Translations under genes and position numbers: made by a program
Part shown: piece by piece, positions 1 through 8,057 of the stretch
How the letters are laid out: the number at the start of each line of letters is the position of its first letter
How positions within the stretch are numbered: the first letter of the stretch is position 1
Notes under the pieces: model-generated
The model's input: the letters and a program-made list of their open reading frames with translations, nothing else
Told to the model about the DNA's origin: nothing
The model's database searches: none
Origin: Streptomyces griseomycini
GTDB taxonomy: Bacteria > Actinomycetota > Actinomycetes > Streptomycetales > Streptomycetaceae
NCBI RefSeq assembly: GCF_014203535.1
Contig: NZ_JACHJI010000008.1
Location: forward strand, 248,001 to 312,000
Length of the DNA stretch: 64,000 nt
Direction of reading: 5' to 3'

Positions 1-872
1 ACCCCGGACATGGCGTCCGGTTCCCCGGCGGGGTCCGGCATGGCGGTGGCGCCGTCGGCGTGCGCGAGGGAGAGGTGGATGTGGCAGGAGTTGCCCTCGC
101 GCTCGTTGTACTTGGCCATGAAGGTGATCGACACGCCCTCCTGGGCGGCGATCTCCTTGGCCCCGGTCTTGTAGACGGCGTGCTGGTCGCAGGTGACCAG
201 GGCCTCGTCGTAGCGGAAGGCGATCTCGTGCTGGCCCGGGTTGCACTCGCCCTTGGCGGACTCGACGGTGAGCCCGGCGCCGGCCATCTCGTTGCGGATG
301 CGGCGCAGCAGTGGCTCGATCCGCCCCGTGCCGAGGACCGAGTAGTCGACGTTGTACCGGTTGGCCGGGGTGAGGCCGCGGTAGCCCGCGTCCCAGGCCT
401 GCTCGTAGGTGTCCTCGAAGACGATGAACTCCAGCTCGGTGCCGACCTGGGCGGTGTAGCCGAGCGCGGCGAGGCGGTCCAGCTGGCGGCGCAGGATCTG
501 CCGGGGGGCGGCGGCCACCGGGGAGCCGTCGGCCCAGGCGAGGTCGGCGACGGCCAGGGCGGTGCCCTCGTTCCAGGGCACGCGGCGCAGGGTGGCGAGG
601 TCGGGGTACATGGCGAAGTCGCCGTAGCCGGTCTCCCAGGAGGACATCGCGTAGCCGTCGACGGTGTTCATGTCGGCGTCGACGGCGAGCAGGTAGTCGC
701 ACCCCTCGGTGCCGTGCCGGAGGACCTCGTCGAGGAAGAAGCGCGCGGCGAACCGCTTGCCCTGGAGCCGCCCCTGCATGTCGGGGAAGGCCAGGACGAC
801 GGTGTCGATCTCACCGCCCGCGACGAGGGCGTGCAGCTCCTCGACACCGAGCGGGGGTGTGCGGTCTGCCAC
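1..872 (-). CDS. glnA4: Glutamine synthetase-like gamma-glutamyl ligase (GlnA4 type), 3' end outside window
   Basis: Class of glutamine synthetase-like enzymes that join glutamate to an amine using ATP. About 290 codons are visible and the C-terminus lies outside the window. The GTG start at 872 (VADRTPPLGVEEL) has a GAGGAGG ribosome site 7 bases upstream. Visible family motifs are the N-terminal PDMQGRLQGKR segment, the metal-ligand segment GTELEF near residue 140 and the catalytic NPGQHEIAF segment near residue 225, followed by CHIHLSL. It is divergent from a GntR regulator, an ethanolamine-type permease and a gamma-glutamyl hydrolase. Gene order matches S. coelicolor SCO1613, where GlnA4 is described as a gamma-glutamylethanolamide synthetase. 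The ethanolamine substrate is inferred from that context; a polyamine or other monoamine is possible. Confidence 0.85.
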   Translation of the reverse strand, partial: MADRTPPLGVEELHALVAGGEIDTVVLAFPDMQGRLQGKRFAARFFLDEVLRHGTEGCDYLLAVDADMNTVDGYAMSSWETGYGDFAMYPDLATLRRVPWNEGTALAVADLAWADGSPVAAAPRQILRRQLDRLAALGYTAQVGTELEFIVFEDTYEQAWDAGYRGLTPANRYNVDYSVLGTGRIEPLLRRIRNEMAGAGLTVESAKGECNPGQHEIAFRYDEALVTCDQHAVYKTGAKEIAAQEGVSITFMAKYNEREGNSCHIHLSLAHADGATAMPDPAGEPDAMSG

Positions 873-957
873 GGGAGAGCCTCCTCGGGCTTCTTCGGCC
901 TGCCGGGAGCCATAAGGTATTGCCGAGGACCATTGCTTGGGAAGGGGGCACGGCCAC

Positions 958-1692
958 ATGCCGGAGGAAGGGACGGGCGCGGTCGGGGACCGCCTCGCGC
1001 CGGTGCTGCGGCCGGTCCGCGCGGGCAACGGCTTCGAGGAGGCGCTGGAGCAGATCCTCCAGGTGGTGCGGCTGGGCCTGGTGGCGGGCGGGGAGCGGCT
1101 GCCGGCCGAGCGGGAGCTGTCGGAACGGCTGGGCATCAGCCGGGTGACGCTGCGCGAGGTGCTCAAGGTGCTCCAGGAGCAGGGGCTGGTGGAGTCCCGG
1201 CGCGGCCGGTACGGCGGCACGTTCGTGCTGCCCCGGCCGACGGACGCGGGCGAGGAGGAGCTGCGGCGGCGGATCGCCGGGGTCGACATCGAGGACGTGC
1301 TGCGCTTCCGCGAGGTGCTGGAGGTGGGGGCGGCGGGCCTGTGCGCGGCGCACGGCCTGACGGACGGGCGGGCGGCGCGGCTGCGCGAGGCGCTGGCCGG
1401 CACCCGGGACGCCCCGCTGGCCGACTACCGGCGCCTGGACACGCTGTTCCACCTCACGCTGGCCGAGCTGTGCGGCTCGCCGACGCTGGCCGCCCAGTAC
1501 GCGGCGGTACGGGCGACGGTGAACGACCTGCTGGACTGCATCCCGCTCCTGGTGCGCAACCTGGAGCACTCCCAGCGGCAGCACGCCGCGCTGGTCGAGG
1601 CGGTGCTGGAGGGCGACGCGGACGGGGCGCGGGAGGTGATGCGCGAGCACTGCGCGGGGACGGCGGCGCTGCTGCGGGGGTTCCTGACGTGA
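958..1692 (+). CDS. GntR family regulator, FCD subfamily
   Basis: DNA-binding repressor of 244 residues. An N-terminal winged helix-turn-helix (about residues 30-85, with RLPAERELSERLGIS and VTLREVLKVLQEQGLV) is followed by an all-helical FCD ligand domain beginning near residue 105. The FCD pocket usually binds a small carboxylate. I chose ATG 958 because GGAAGGGGG lies about 9 bases upstream; a TTG at 937 in the same frame would cover that site. The gene diverges from the GlnA4-like ligase, with 85 bases between the two starts, and precedes the permease and hydrolase on its own strand. It therefore probably controls this amine-use cassette. The actual effector cannot be read from sequence. 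Confidence 0.88.
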   Translation: MPEEGTGAVGDRLAPVLRPVRAGNGFEEALEQILQVVRLGLVAGGERLPAERELSERLGISRVTLREVLKVLQEQGLVESRRGRYGGTFVLPRPTDAGEEELRRRIAGVDIEDVLRFREVLEVGAAGLCAAHGLTDGRAARLREALAGTRDAPLADYRRLDTLFHLTLAELCGSPTLAAQYAAVRATVNDLLDCIPLLVRNLEHSQRQHAALVEAVLEGDADGAREVMREHCAGTAALLRGFLT

Positions 1693-1861
1693 GGGCGTGA
1701 GGACCTGAGGGCGTGACGCGCCTCGGGCCGGGGCAGGATTCACCGCGGCTCGACGCACGGGTCTTGCGCCGGCGCCGTCCACCCCACGAAGGTATGGGCC
1801 CACAAAGGTCTGGATCCGCCCCATTGCCCCTCATCGCCTCAGCCCTCTGGGGAGTCGCCCC

Positions 1862-3307
<1,446 letters not shown>

Positions 3308-3344
3308 GTCGTCCCGGGACCGGCACGGACGGAGGGTGCACGGC

Positions 3345-4055
3345 ATGACGGCCGGACCGCTCATCGGCATCAGACCACTCATCGGCATCAGCACGTACGC
3401 GGAGTCCGGCGTGCGCTGGGGCGTGTGGCAGCTGGACGCCGCGCTGCTGCCCGCCGGCTATCCCCGGCTGGTGCAGCGGGCGGGGGGACTGGCCGCGATG
3501 CTCCCGCCGGACGCGCCGGAGCACGCCGCGGCGACCGTGGCGCGGCTCGACGGCCTGGTGATCGCGGGCGGCCCGGACGTGGAGCCCGTCCGCTACGGGG
3601 CCGAGCCCGACCCGCGCACCGGACCGCCCGCGCGGGCACGGGACGCCTGGGAGCTCGCGCTGATCGGGGCGGCCCTGGAGCGCCGTCTCCCCCTGCTCGG
3701 GATCTGCCGGGGCATGCAGCTGCTGAACGTCGCCCTCGGCGGCACGCTCGTCCAGCACGTCGACGGTCACGCCGAGGTGCCGGGCGTCTTCGGCCGTCAC
3801 CCGGTCAAGCCGGTGCCGGGCACGCGCTACGCCGGGCTCGTCCCGGAGGAGACCTCCGTACCGACCTTCCACCACCAGGCGGTGGACCGCCTGGGCGAGG
3901 GTCTGGTCCCGTCGGCCCACGCGGAGGACGGGACGGTGGAGGCGCTCGAACTCCCGTCGGCCCCCTGGGTCCTGGGCGTCCAGTGGCACCCGGAGATGGG
4001 CGACGACGTGCGGGTGGTGCGGTCCCTGGTCGCCGCCGCGGCGACCGCCGTCTAG
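3345..4055 (+). CDS. Class I glutamine amidotransferase-like gamma-glutamyl hydrolase (PuuD/peptidase C26 type)
   Basis: Predicted cytosolic hydrolase of about 236 residues that cuts the gamma-glutamyl bond of a glutamylated amine. The nucleophile elbow GICRGMQ (Cys near residue 122) and the catalytic His-Glu pair in GVQWHPEM near residue 213 are both present, so the triad is complete. Start is ATG 3345, placed 9 bases after GGAGG; a GTG at 3336 is in frame but leaves no ribosome site. Near the N-terminus, PLIGI is repeated because of an 18-base in-frame duplication (3357-3392). It closes the amine cassette: ligase, permease and hydrolase would form, process and then release the gamma-glutamyl intermediate. 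Confidence 0.85.
   Translation: MTAGPLIGIRPLIGISTYAESGVRWGVWQLDAALLPAGYPRLVQRAGGLAAMLPPDAPEHAAATVARLDGLVIAGGPDVEPVRYGAEPDPRTGPPARARDAWELALIGAALERRLPLLGICRGMQLLNVALGGTLVQHVDGHAEVPGVFGRHPVKPVPGTRYAGLVPEETSVPTFHHQAVDRLGEGLVPSAHAEDGTVEALELPSAPWVLGVQWHPEMGDDVRVVRSLVAAAATAV
3357..3392 (+). repeat. 18-base in-frame tandem duplication inside the GATase gene
   Basis: Two adjacent 18-base units, 3357-3374 and 3375-3392, agree at 16 of 18 positions and encode PLIGIR then PLIGIS. The second unit is the usual first beta strand of this family, so the first looks like an added copy. Confidence 0.8.
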
Positions 4056-4151
4056 GGGTGCTGCCCCGGGACGCCGGTGGCGGGCGGCGCCTTGTCGGCG
4101 CGGGTGAGCGGGCGACGGGGTGCTCCGCGCCTCCCGCGGGCGTGCGGCCCC

Positions 4152-4173
4152 GTCCGGGCGGCCGCCCCCGGAC
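4152..4173. terminator. Possible hairpin between convergent genes
   Basis: GTCCGGG at 4152-4158 pairs with CCCGGAC at 4167-4173 around a GC-rich loop. It lies between the convergent GATase and LysR genes. There is no U-run, as is common in Streptomyces, and the stem is short. Confidence 0.4.
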
Positions 4174-4231
4174 AGCGCGCCGGCACCGACGTCGTCGGCG
4201 GTGCGGTCCGTCGAAGCGGTGGGCGCGCCCC

Positions 4232-5167
4232 TCAGCCCCGGGTCAGCGACAGCAGGTCCCGCGCCGGGCCCGTGGGGCGGTGGCCGGTCGGCCAGACCGC
4301 CCGCAGGTCGCGGGCCAGCGCGATGCCGTGCACGGGGATGCGGACCAGGCGGCGCATCGCCAGCTCCTCCCCCACGGCCAGCTCGCTGAGGACCGCCGGG
4401 CCGGCACCGCTGACCACCGCCGCCTTCACCGCGGTGGTGGAGGACAGCTCCATCAGCGGGCGGGCCGGGCCGCCCAGCGCGGCGTCCAGGACCTGGCGGG
4501 TGCCGGAGCCCGTCTCCCGCAGGATCAGCGGGGTGGCCGCCAGTTCCGCCGCGGCGAGCGGGCCCCTGCGACGGGCCCAGGCGTGGGACGGCGCCGTCAC
4601 GACGATCAGCCGGTCATGGGCGATCACCGCGGAGTCCAGCCCCGCCGGCACCGTCAGCCCCTCCACGAACCCCAGGTCCGCCTCGCCCGACAGCAGCCGC
4701 TCGGCCACCGCCGCCGAGTTGCCGGCGTGCAGCGACACCGCCGTGTCCGGCCGCTCGGCGCGCAGGGCGATCAGCCAGCCCGGCAGCAGGTACTCGGCGA
4801 TCGTCATGCTCGCCGCCACCCGCAGCCGTGAGTCCCTGCGGTCCCGCAGGGCCTGCGCCCCCGCGTCGAAGGCCTCCGCCGCCTCCACGATCCGCCGTGC
4901 CCAGTCGGTGACCAGGGCTCCCGCGCCGGTCAGCCGCGATCCCCGCGGCGAGCGGTCCACCAGCGCCACCCCGAGCTGCCGTTCCATCGACCGGATCCGA
5001 CTGCTCGCCGCGGGCTGGGTGATGCCCAGCTCCCGTGCCGCGCCGCCCAGGCTCCCCAGACGCGCCACCGCCAGCAGCAGTTCCAGCGCCCCGAGGTCCG
5101 GCACCCGGTGGGCCAGGGATCCGGTGGCCGGGGGGCGATCGCCGGCGTGGTCGTCCGTTGTGCTCAT
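4232..5167 (-). CDS. LysR family transcriptional regulator
   Basis: LysR-type regulator of 311 residues. The winged helix-turn-helix lies at about residues 25-85 (LELLLAVARLGSLGGAAREL, then ITQPAASSRIRSMERQLG), followed by a periplasmic-binding-like effector domain that begins with LRVAASMTIAEYLLPG. The LARLGSLGGAA and TQPAASS pattern and the C-terminal half resemble the CbbR/CysB-like branch, but I cannot name an effector. ATG 5167 is divergent from a TDT transporter starting at 5232, the classic arrangement in which a LysR protein controls the neighbour. A perfect inverted repeat with the T-N11-A signature overlaps its own start codon. Confidence 0.9.
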   Translation of the reverse strand: MSTTDDHAGDRPPATGSLAHRVPDLGALELLLAVARLGSLGGAARELGITQPAASSRIRSMERQLGVALVDRSPRGSRLTGAGALVTDWARRIVEAAEAFDAGAQALRDRRDSRLRVAASMTIAEYLLPGWLIALRAERPDTAVSLHAGNSAAVAERLLSGEADLGFVEGLTVPAGLDSAVIAHDRLIVVTAPSHAWARRRGPLAAAELAATPLILRETGSGTRQVLDAALGGPARPLMELSSTTAVKAAVVSGAGPAVLSELAVGEELAMRRLVRIPVHGIALARDLRAVWPTGHRPTGPARDLLSLTRG

Positions 5168-5180
5168 AAGGCCAGCTTAT
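5166..5180. promoter_or_regulatory. Candidate LysR operator, ATAAG-N5-CTTAT
   Basis: Perfect 5-base arms (5166-5170 and 5176-5180) around GCCAG give the LysR T-N11-A spacing (T at 5167, A at 5179). It lies in the 64-base divergent promoter region and overlaps the regulator's start codon, so binding could both repress the regulator and affect the transporter. Confidence 0.6.
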
Positions 5181-5231
5181 GTCGCCATAGGGGCACGCTC
5201 CCTGGCGGCCACCCTCCCCCGGTACGACCGT

Positions 5232-6404
5232 ATGACCATGGTCATCGCAGCCCGCTCCCGTCCGCCTCTCCTCCGTGCCACCGCACGGCCCCGGCGCGCC
5301 ACGGCCGTCCGTCACCTCGGGCCCAACTGGTACGCCTGTGTCATGGGCACCGCCATCGTGGCCGGTTCCGGAGCCGCGCTGCCCGTGCGCGTGCCCGGGC
5401 TGCGCACCGCGCTCACCGCCGTCTGGGCCCTGTCCCTCGTCCTCCTCGTGGTCCTGCTCGCCGCCCGCGCCCTGCACTGGGTCCACCATCGCGACCAGGC
5501 CCGCGCCCATCTGCTCGACCCGGCCACGGCCCCGTTCTACGGCTGCCTGTCCATGGCGTTGCTGGCCGTCGGCGGCGGCGCCCTCACCGTCGGGCGGGAC
5601 TGGATCGGCACCGGCCCGGCCGTCGCCCTCGACGCCGTGCTGTTCACCGCCGGTACGGCCGTCGGGCTCGCGGCCGCCGTGACCGTCCCGTACCTCATGG
5701 CCGTACGCCACCGGGTCGGGCCGGAGCAGGCGACGCCCGTGTGGCTGCTGCCGCTGGTCGCGCCCATGGTGTCCGCCGCCCTCGGCCCGCACCTGGTCCC
5801 CCACCTGCCGCCGGGGCAGCCCCGGCGGACGCTGCTGCTCGCCTGCTTCGCGCTGTTCGGGCTCAGCCTGTTCGCGACCCTGGTGATGCTGCCGCTGGTC
5901 TTCGCCCGGCTGGTCACCGGCGGCCCGCCGCCCCTCGCGCTCACCCCGGCGCTGTTCCTGGTGCTCGGGCCGCTCGGTCAGTCCACCACCGCCGCCGGCG
6001 CGTTCGCCGACGTCGCCCCCGGTGTCGTGCCGGCGCCGTACGACGAGGGCTTCGGCCTGCTCGCGGTGCTGTACGGGGTGCCCGTCACGGGCTTCGCGCT
6101 GCTGTGGCTCTGTCTCGCCGGCGCCCATGTCGTGCGGGCCCTGCGCCGGGGGATGCGCTTCTCGATGACGTGGTGGTCGTTCACCTTCCCGGTCGGCACC
6201 TGTGTCACCGGCGCCGAGGCGCTGGCCCGGCACACCGGGCTGCTCGCCTACGACGGCCTCACGCTCTTCCTGTACGTCCTCCTCGTCGCCGCCTGGGTCA
6301 CCGCCGCGGTGCACACCGCGCGGGGCCTGGTCAGCGGCGCGCTGCCCGCAGGGCCCGGCCCAGTACCGTCGGCGCCTCGGCCAGCGACGGCCCGTACCAG
6401 GTGA
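5232..6404 (+). CDS. TDT family transporter (TehA/Mae1/SLAC1 superfamily)
   Basis: Polytopic membrane protein of 390 residues with about ten hydrophobic segments, the normal topology of the tellurite-resistance/dicarboxylate transporter family. Members carry C4-dicarboxylates, sulfite or anions. Family features include HLGPNWYACVMGTAIVA near the N-terminus and the late segment FSMTWWSFTFPVGTCVTGA. Start is ATG 5232, with an in-frame ATG at 5238 as an alternative. It is divergent from a LysR regulator, which is probably its controller. Its 3' end overlaps the convergent BtuF-like gene by 74 bases. The transported anion cannot be deduced. Confidence 0.85.
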   Translation: MTMVIAARSRPPLLRATARPRRATAVRHLGPNWYACVMGTAIVAGSGAALPVRVPGLRTALTAVWALSLVLLVVLLAARALHWVHHRDQARAHLLDPATAPFYGCLSMALLAVGGGALTVGRDWIGTGPAVALDAVLFTAGTAVGLAAAVTVPYLMAVRHRVGPEQATPVWLLPLVAPMVSAALGPHLVPHLPPGQPRRTLLLACFALFGLSLFATLVMLPLVFARLVTGGPPPLALTPALFLVLGPLGQSTTAAGAFADVAPGVVPAPYDEGFGLLAVLYGVPVTGFALLWLCLAGAHVVRALRRGMRFSMTWWSFTFPVGTCVTGAEALARHTGLLAYDGLTLFLYVLLVAAWVTAAVHTARGLVSGALPAGPGPVPSAPRPATARTR

Positions 6405-7059
6405 GGTGCCGGCCGCTGACCAGCGCGCAGGGCAGCCCGGGGAAGGCCTCCGGCCCGTCGTCCGCGGTGAAGCGGTACGGCTCGTCGGGGAGCACGACGA
6501 GGTCCGGGCCGCTCGCGCGCAACGCGTCGAGCCCGATCCGCGGATAGCGCTCCGGGTGGGTCGCGTACGGGTGGTCGACGCCGAGCCGGGACAGCAGGTC
6601 ACCGGCGAAGGTGTCCCGGCCCAGCACCATCCAGGGCCGCCGCCAGACCGGCACCACCGCCGTCCGGCGCTCCGGCGGCGCGGGCAGGGCCGCCCAGGCG
6701 GCCTCGGCCTCGTCCAGCCACCGGGGCCGCGGGGGCGCCCCGCACGCCGTGAGCACCCGGGCCAGCTCGCGGAAGGCCTGCGGCAGCGTCCGCACCCGTG
6801 TCACCAGCACCTCGACGCCCGCCGCGCGCAGGGCCGCCAGGTCGGGCTCGCGGTTCTCCTCCTCGTTGGCGACCACCAGGTCGGGGGCGAGGGCGACGAT
6901 CCGGTCCACCTTCGGGTTCTTCGTGCCGCCGACGCGCACGACGTCCAGCTCCGCCGGGTGCGTGCACCAGTCGGTGGCGCCGACCAGCAGGCCGGGGGCG
7001 GAGAGCGCCACGGCCTGAGTCAGCGACGGGACGAGGGAGACGACCCGGGTGCCGTTCAT
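6331..7059 (-). CDS. BtuF-like helical-backbone metal receptor domain protein, apparently cytoplasmic
   Basis: Protein of 242 residues resembling the type III periplasmic binding fold of cobalamin and iron-siderophore receptors. It has RVVSLVPSLTQAV at the N-terminus, VGATDWCTHP near residue 28 and VGGTKNPKVDRIVALAPDLVVANEEEN at about residues 43-69. No signal peptide or lipobox precedes the domain, which starts at residue 5, so the product is probably cytosolic. The ATG overlaps the stop codon of the upstream XRE-cupin gene by 4 bases, indicating translational coupling. The 3' end overlaps the convergent transporter. There is no ABC permease nearby. Function is unknown; ligand sensing or metal/cobalamin binding is possible. 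Confidence 0.8.
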   Translation of the reverse strand: MNGTRVVSLVPSLTQAVALSAPGLLVGATDWCTHPAELDVVRVGGTKNPKVDRIVALAPDLVVANEEENREPDLAALRAAGVEVLVTRVRTLPQAFRELARVLTACGAPPRPRWLDEAEAAWAALPAPPERRTAVVPVWRRPWMVLGRDTFAGDLLSRLGVDHPYATHPERYPRIGLDALRASGPDLVVLPDEPYRFTADDGPEAFPGLPCALVSGRHLTWYGPSLAEAPTVLGRALRAARR

Positions 7060-7631
7060 CGGCGCGGCCTGTCCCGCACCGCCTCGATGTGCTCGGCCAC
7101 GGCGACGACGACGAGCCGCGTCTCCGGGACCGTGGCACGCCAGCGGTGCCGGACGCCTCCGGTGAGGTACAGGGTGTCGCCGCGGCCGAGGCGGTAGGCG
7201 CGGCCCTCCGCCTCGATCTCCACGGCACCGTCCGCCACGTACATCAACTGGTCGTTGCGGAACTGGAGTTCCCGGCCGGCGTCATGGTCGCCGGTGAACT
7301 CCGAGGCGTGCATCTGGTGGTGACCGCGCACCAGGGAGCGCACCCTCGGGTCGGGCTCCGGTTCACCGCCGGTCCCCTCGGCGCGGACGACGTCGACGCT
7401 GCACGCCGGGTCGGCCGCGGCGAGGAGCTCCACGGCGGTGGTGCGCAGGGCGTCGGCGACCTTCTCCAGGGAGCTCCGGCTGGGACGCGCCCGCTCGTTC
7501 TCGATCTGGCTCAGGAACGGTACGGACAGGCCGCTGCGCTCGGCCACGACGGCGAGGGTGAGGTCCAGCGCACGGCGCCGCCGCCGCACCGCCGCGCCCA
7601 CCCGCAGGGGCTGTTCTTTGTGGTCGCCCAT
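7056..7631 (-). CDS. XRE family regulator with C-terminal cupin domain
   Basis: Regulator of 191 residues. The N-terminal Cro/CI helix-turn-helix covers about residues 10-65 (VGAAVRRRRRALDLTL, then SGLSVPFLSQIENERARPS). The second half is a small beta-barrel cupin domain (about residues 115-180, with GRELQFRNDQLMYV and GDTLYLTGGVRHRW), which usually binds the inducing metabolite. ATG 7631 is used. It is translationally coupled to the downstream BtuF-like gene through an ATGA overlap, so the two probably act together. Related XRE-cupin proteins often control amine or amino-acid catabolism; nothing here fixes the ligand. Confidence 0.9.
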   Translation of the reverse strand: MGDHKEQPLRVGAAVRRRRRALDLTLAVVAERSGLSVPFLSQIENERARPSRSSLEKVADALRTTAVELLAAADPACSVDVVRAEGTGGEPEPDPRVRSLVRGHHQMHASEFTGDHDAGRELQFRNDQLMYVADGAVEIEAEGRAYRLGRGDTLYLTGGVRHRWRATVPETRLVVVAVAEHIEAVRDRPRR

Positions 7632-7976
7632 CGCTCCGGCTCCCTCCTTCGCCCATCGTCCCGCACCCGGCGCCCCGGTGTCCCGGCGCGCGTTCCCTGT
7701 GAGGTTGTCTGCACCCTACGCATGTCCGGCAAACCGTTTCAGGCGCCTGTCACGTCGCCGTCGCACAGGGCCGGGGCCGACCCCCCACTTCGCGCCGGCC
7801 GTCGAGCGGGCCGTTCGGTTCCCCGCGCGCGATACGGGATGTTCCCGCCATTGTTCCCCGGGGTCGGCCGAAGGTCACGGTGAGGTCCGGGGAGGGCATG
7901 GCGGTGTGTGGTTGTCCGGATTCTTGCCGTGACCGCGTGCGACGTCAGGCCCCGGACATGCCTCAGGGGCGGGACC
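7632..7976. other. Intergenic region with no gene seen
   Basis: About 345 bases upstream of the XRE-cupin gene and downstream of the betaine transporter terminator. Open frames here are short and lack ribosome sites. It should hold the XRE-cupin promoter on the minus strand, but I cannot identify convincing -35/-10 elements. Confidence 0.5.
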
Positions 7977-8024
7977 GGCCGCGCCGTCAGGTGCGGGGCC
8001 GGGCCCGCCCCTGACGGCGCGGCC
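7977..8024 (-). terminator. Terminator after the betaine transporter operon
   Basis: 15-base perfect stem: GGCCGCGCCGTCAGG at 7977-7991 pairs with its complement at 8010-8024, with an 18-base loop that can itself fold. It lies 34 bases beyond the end of the permease-binding protein gene. Confidence 0.8.
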
Positions 8025-8057
8025 GGTACGGCGACTGCTACGGAATCATCCGCTCCG

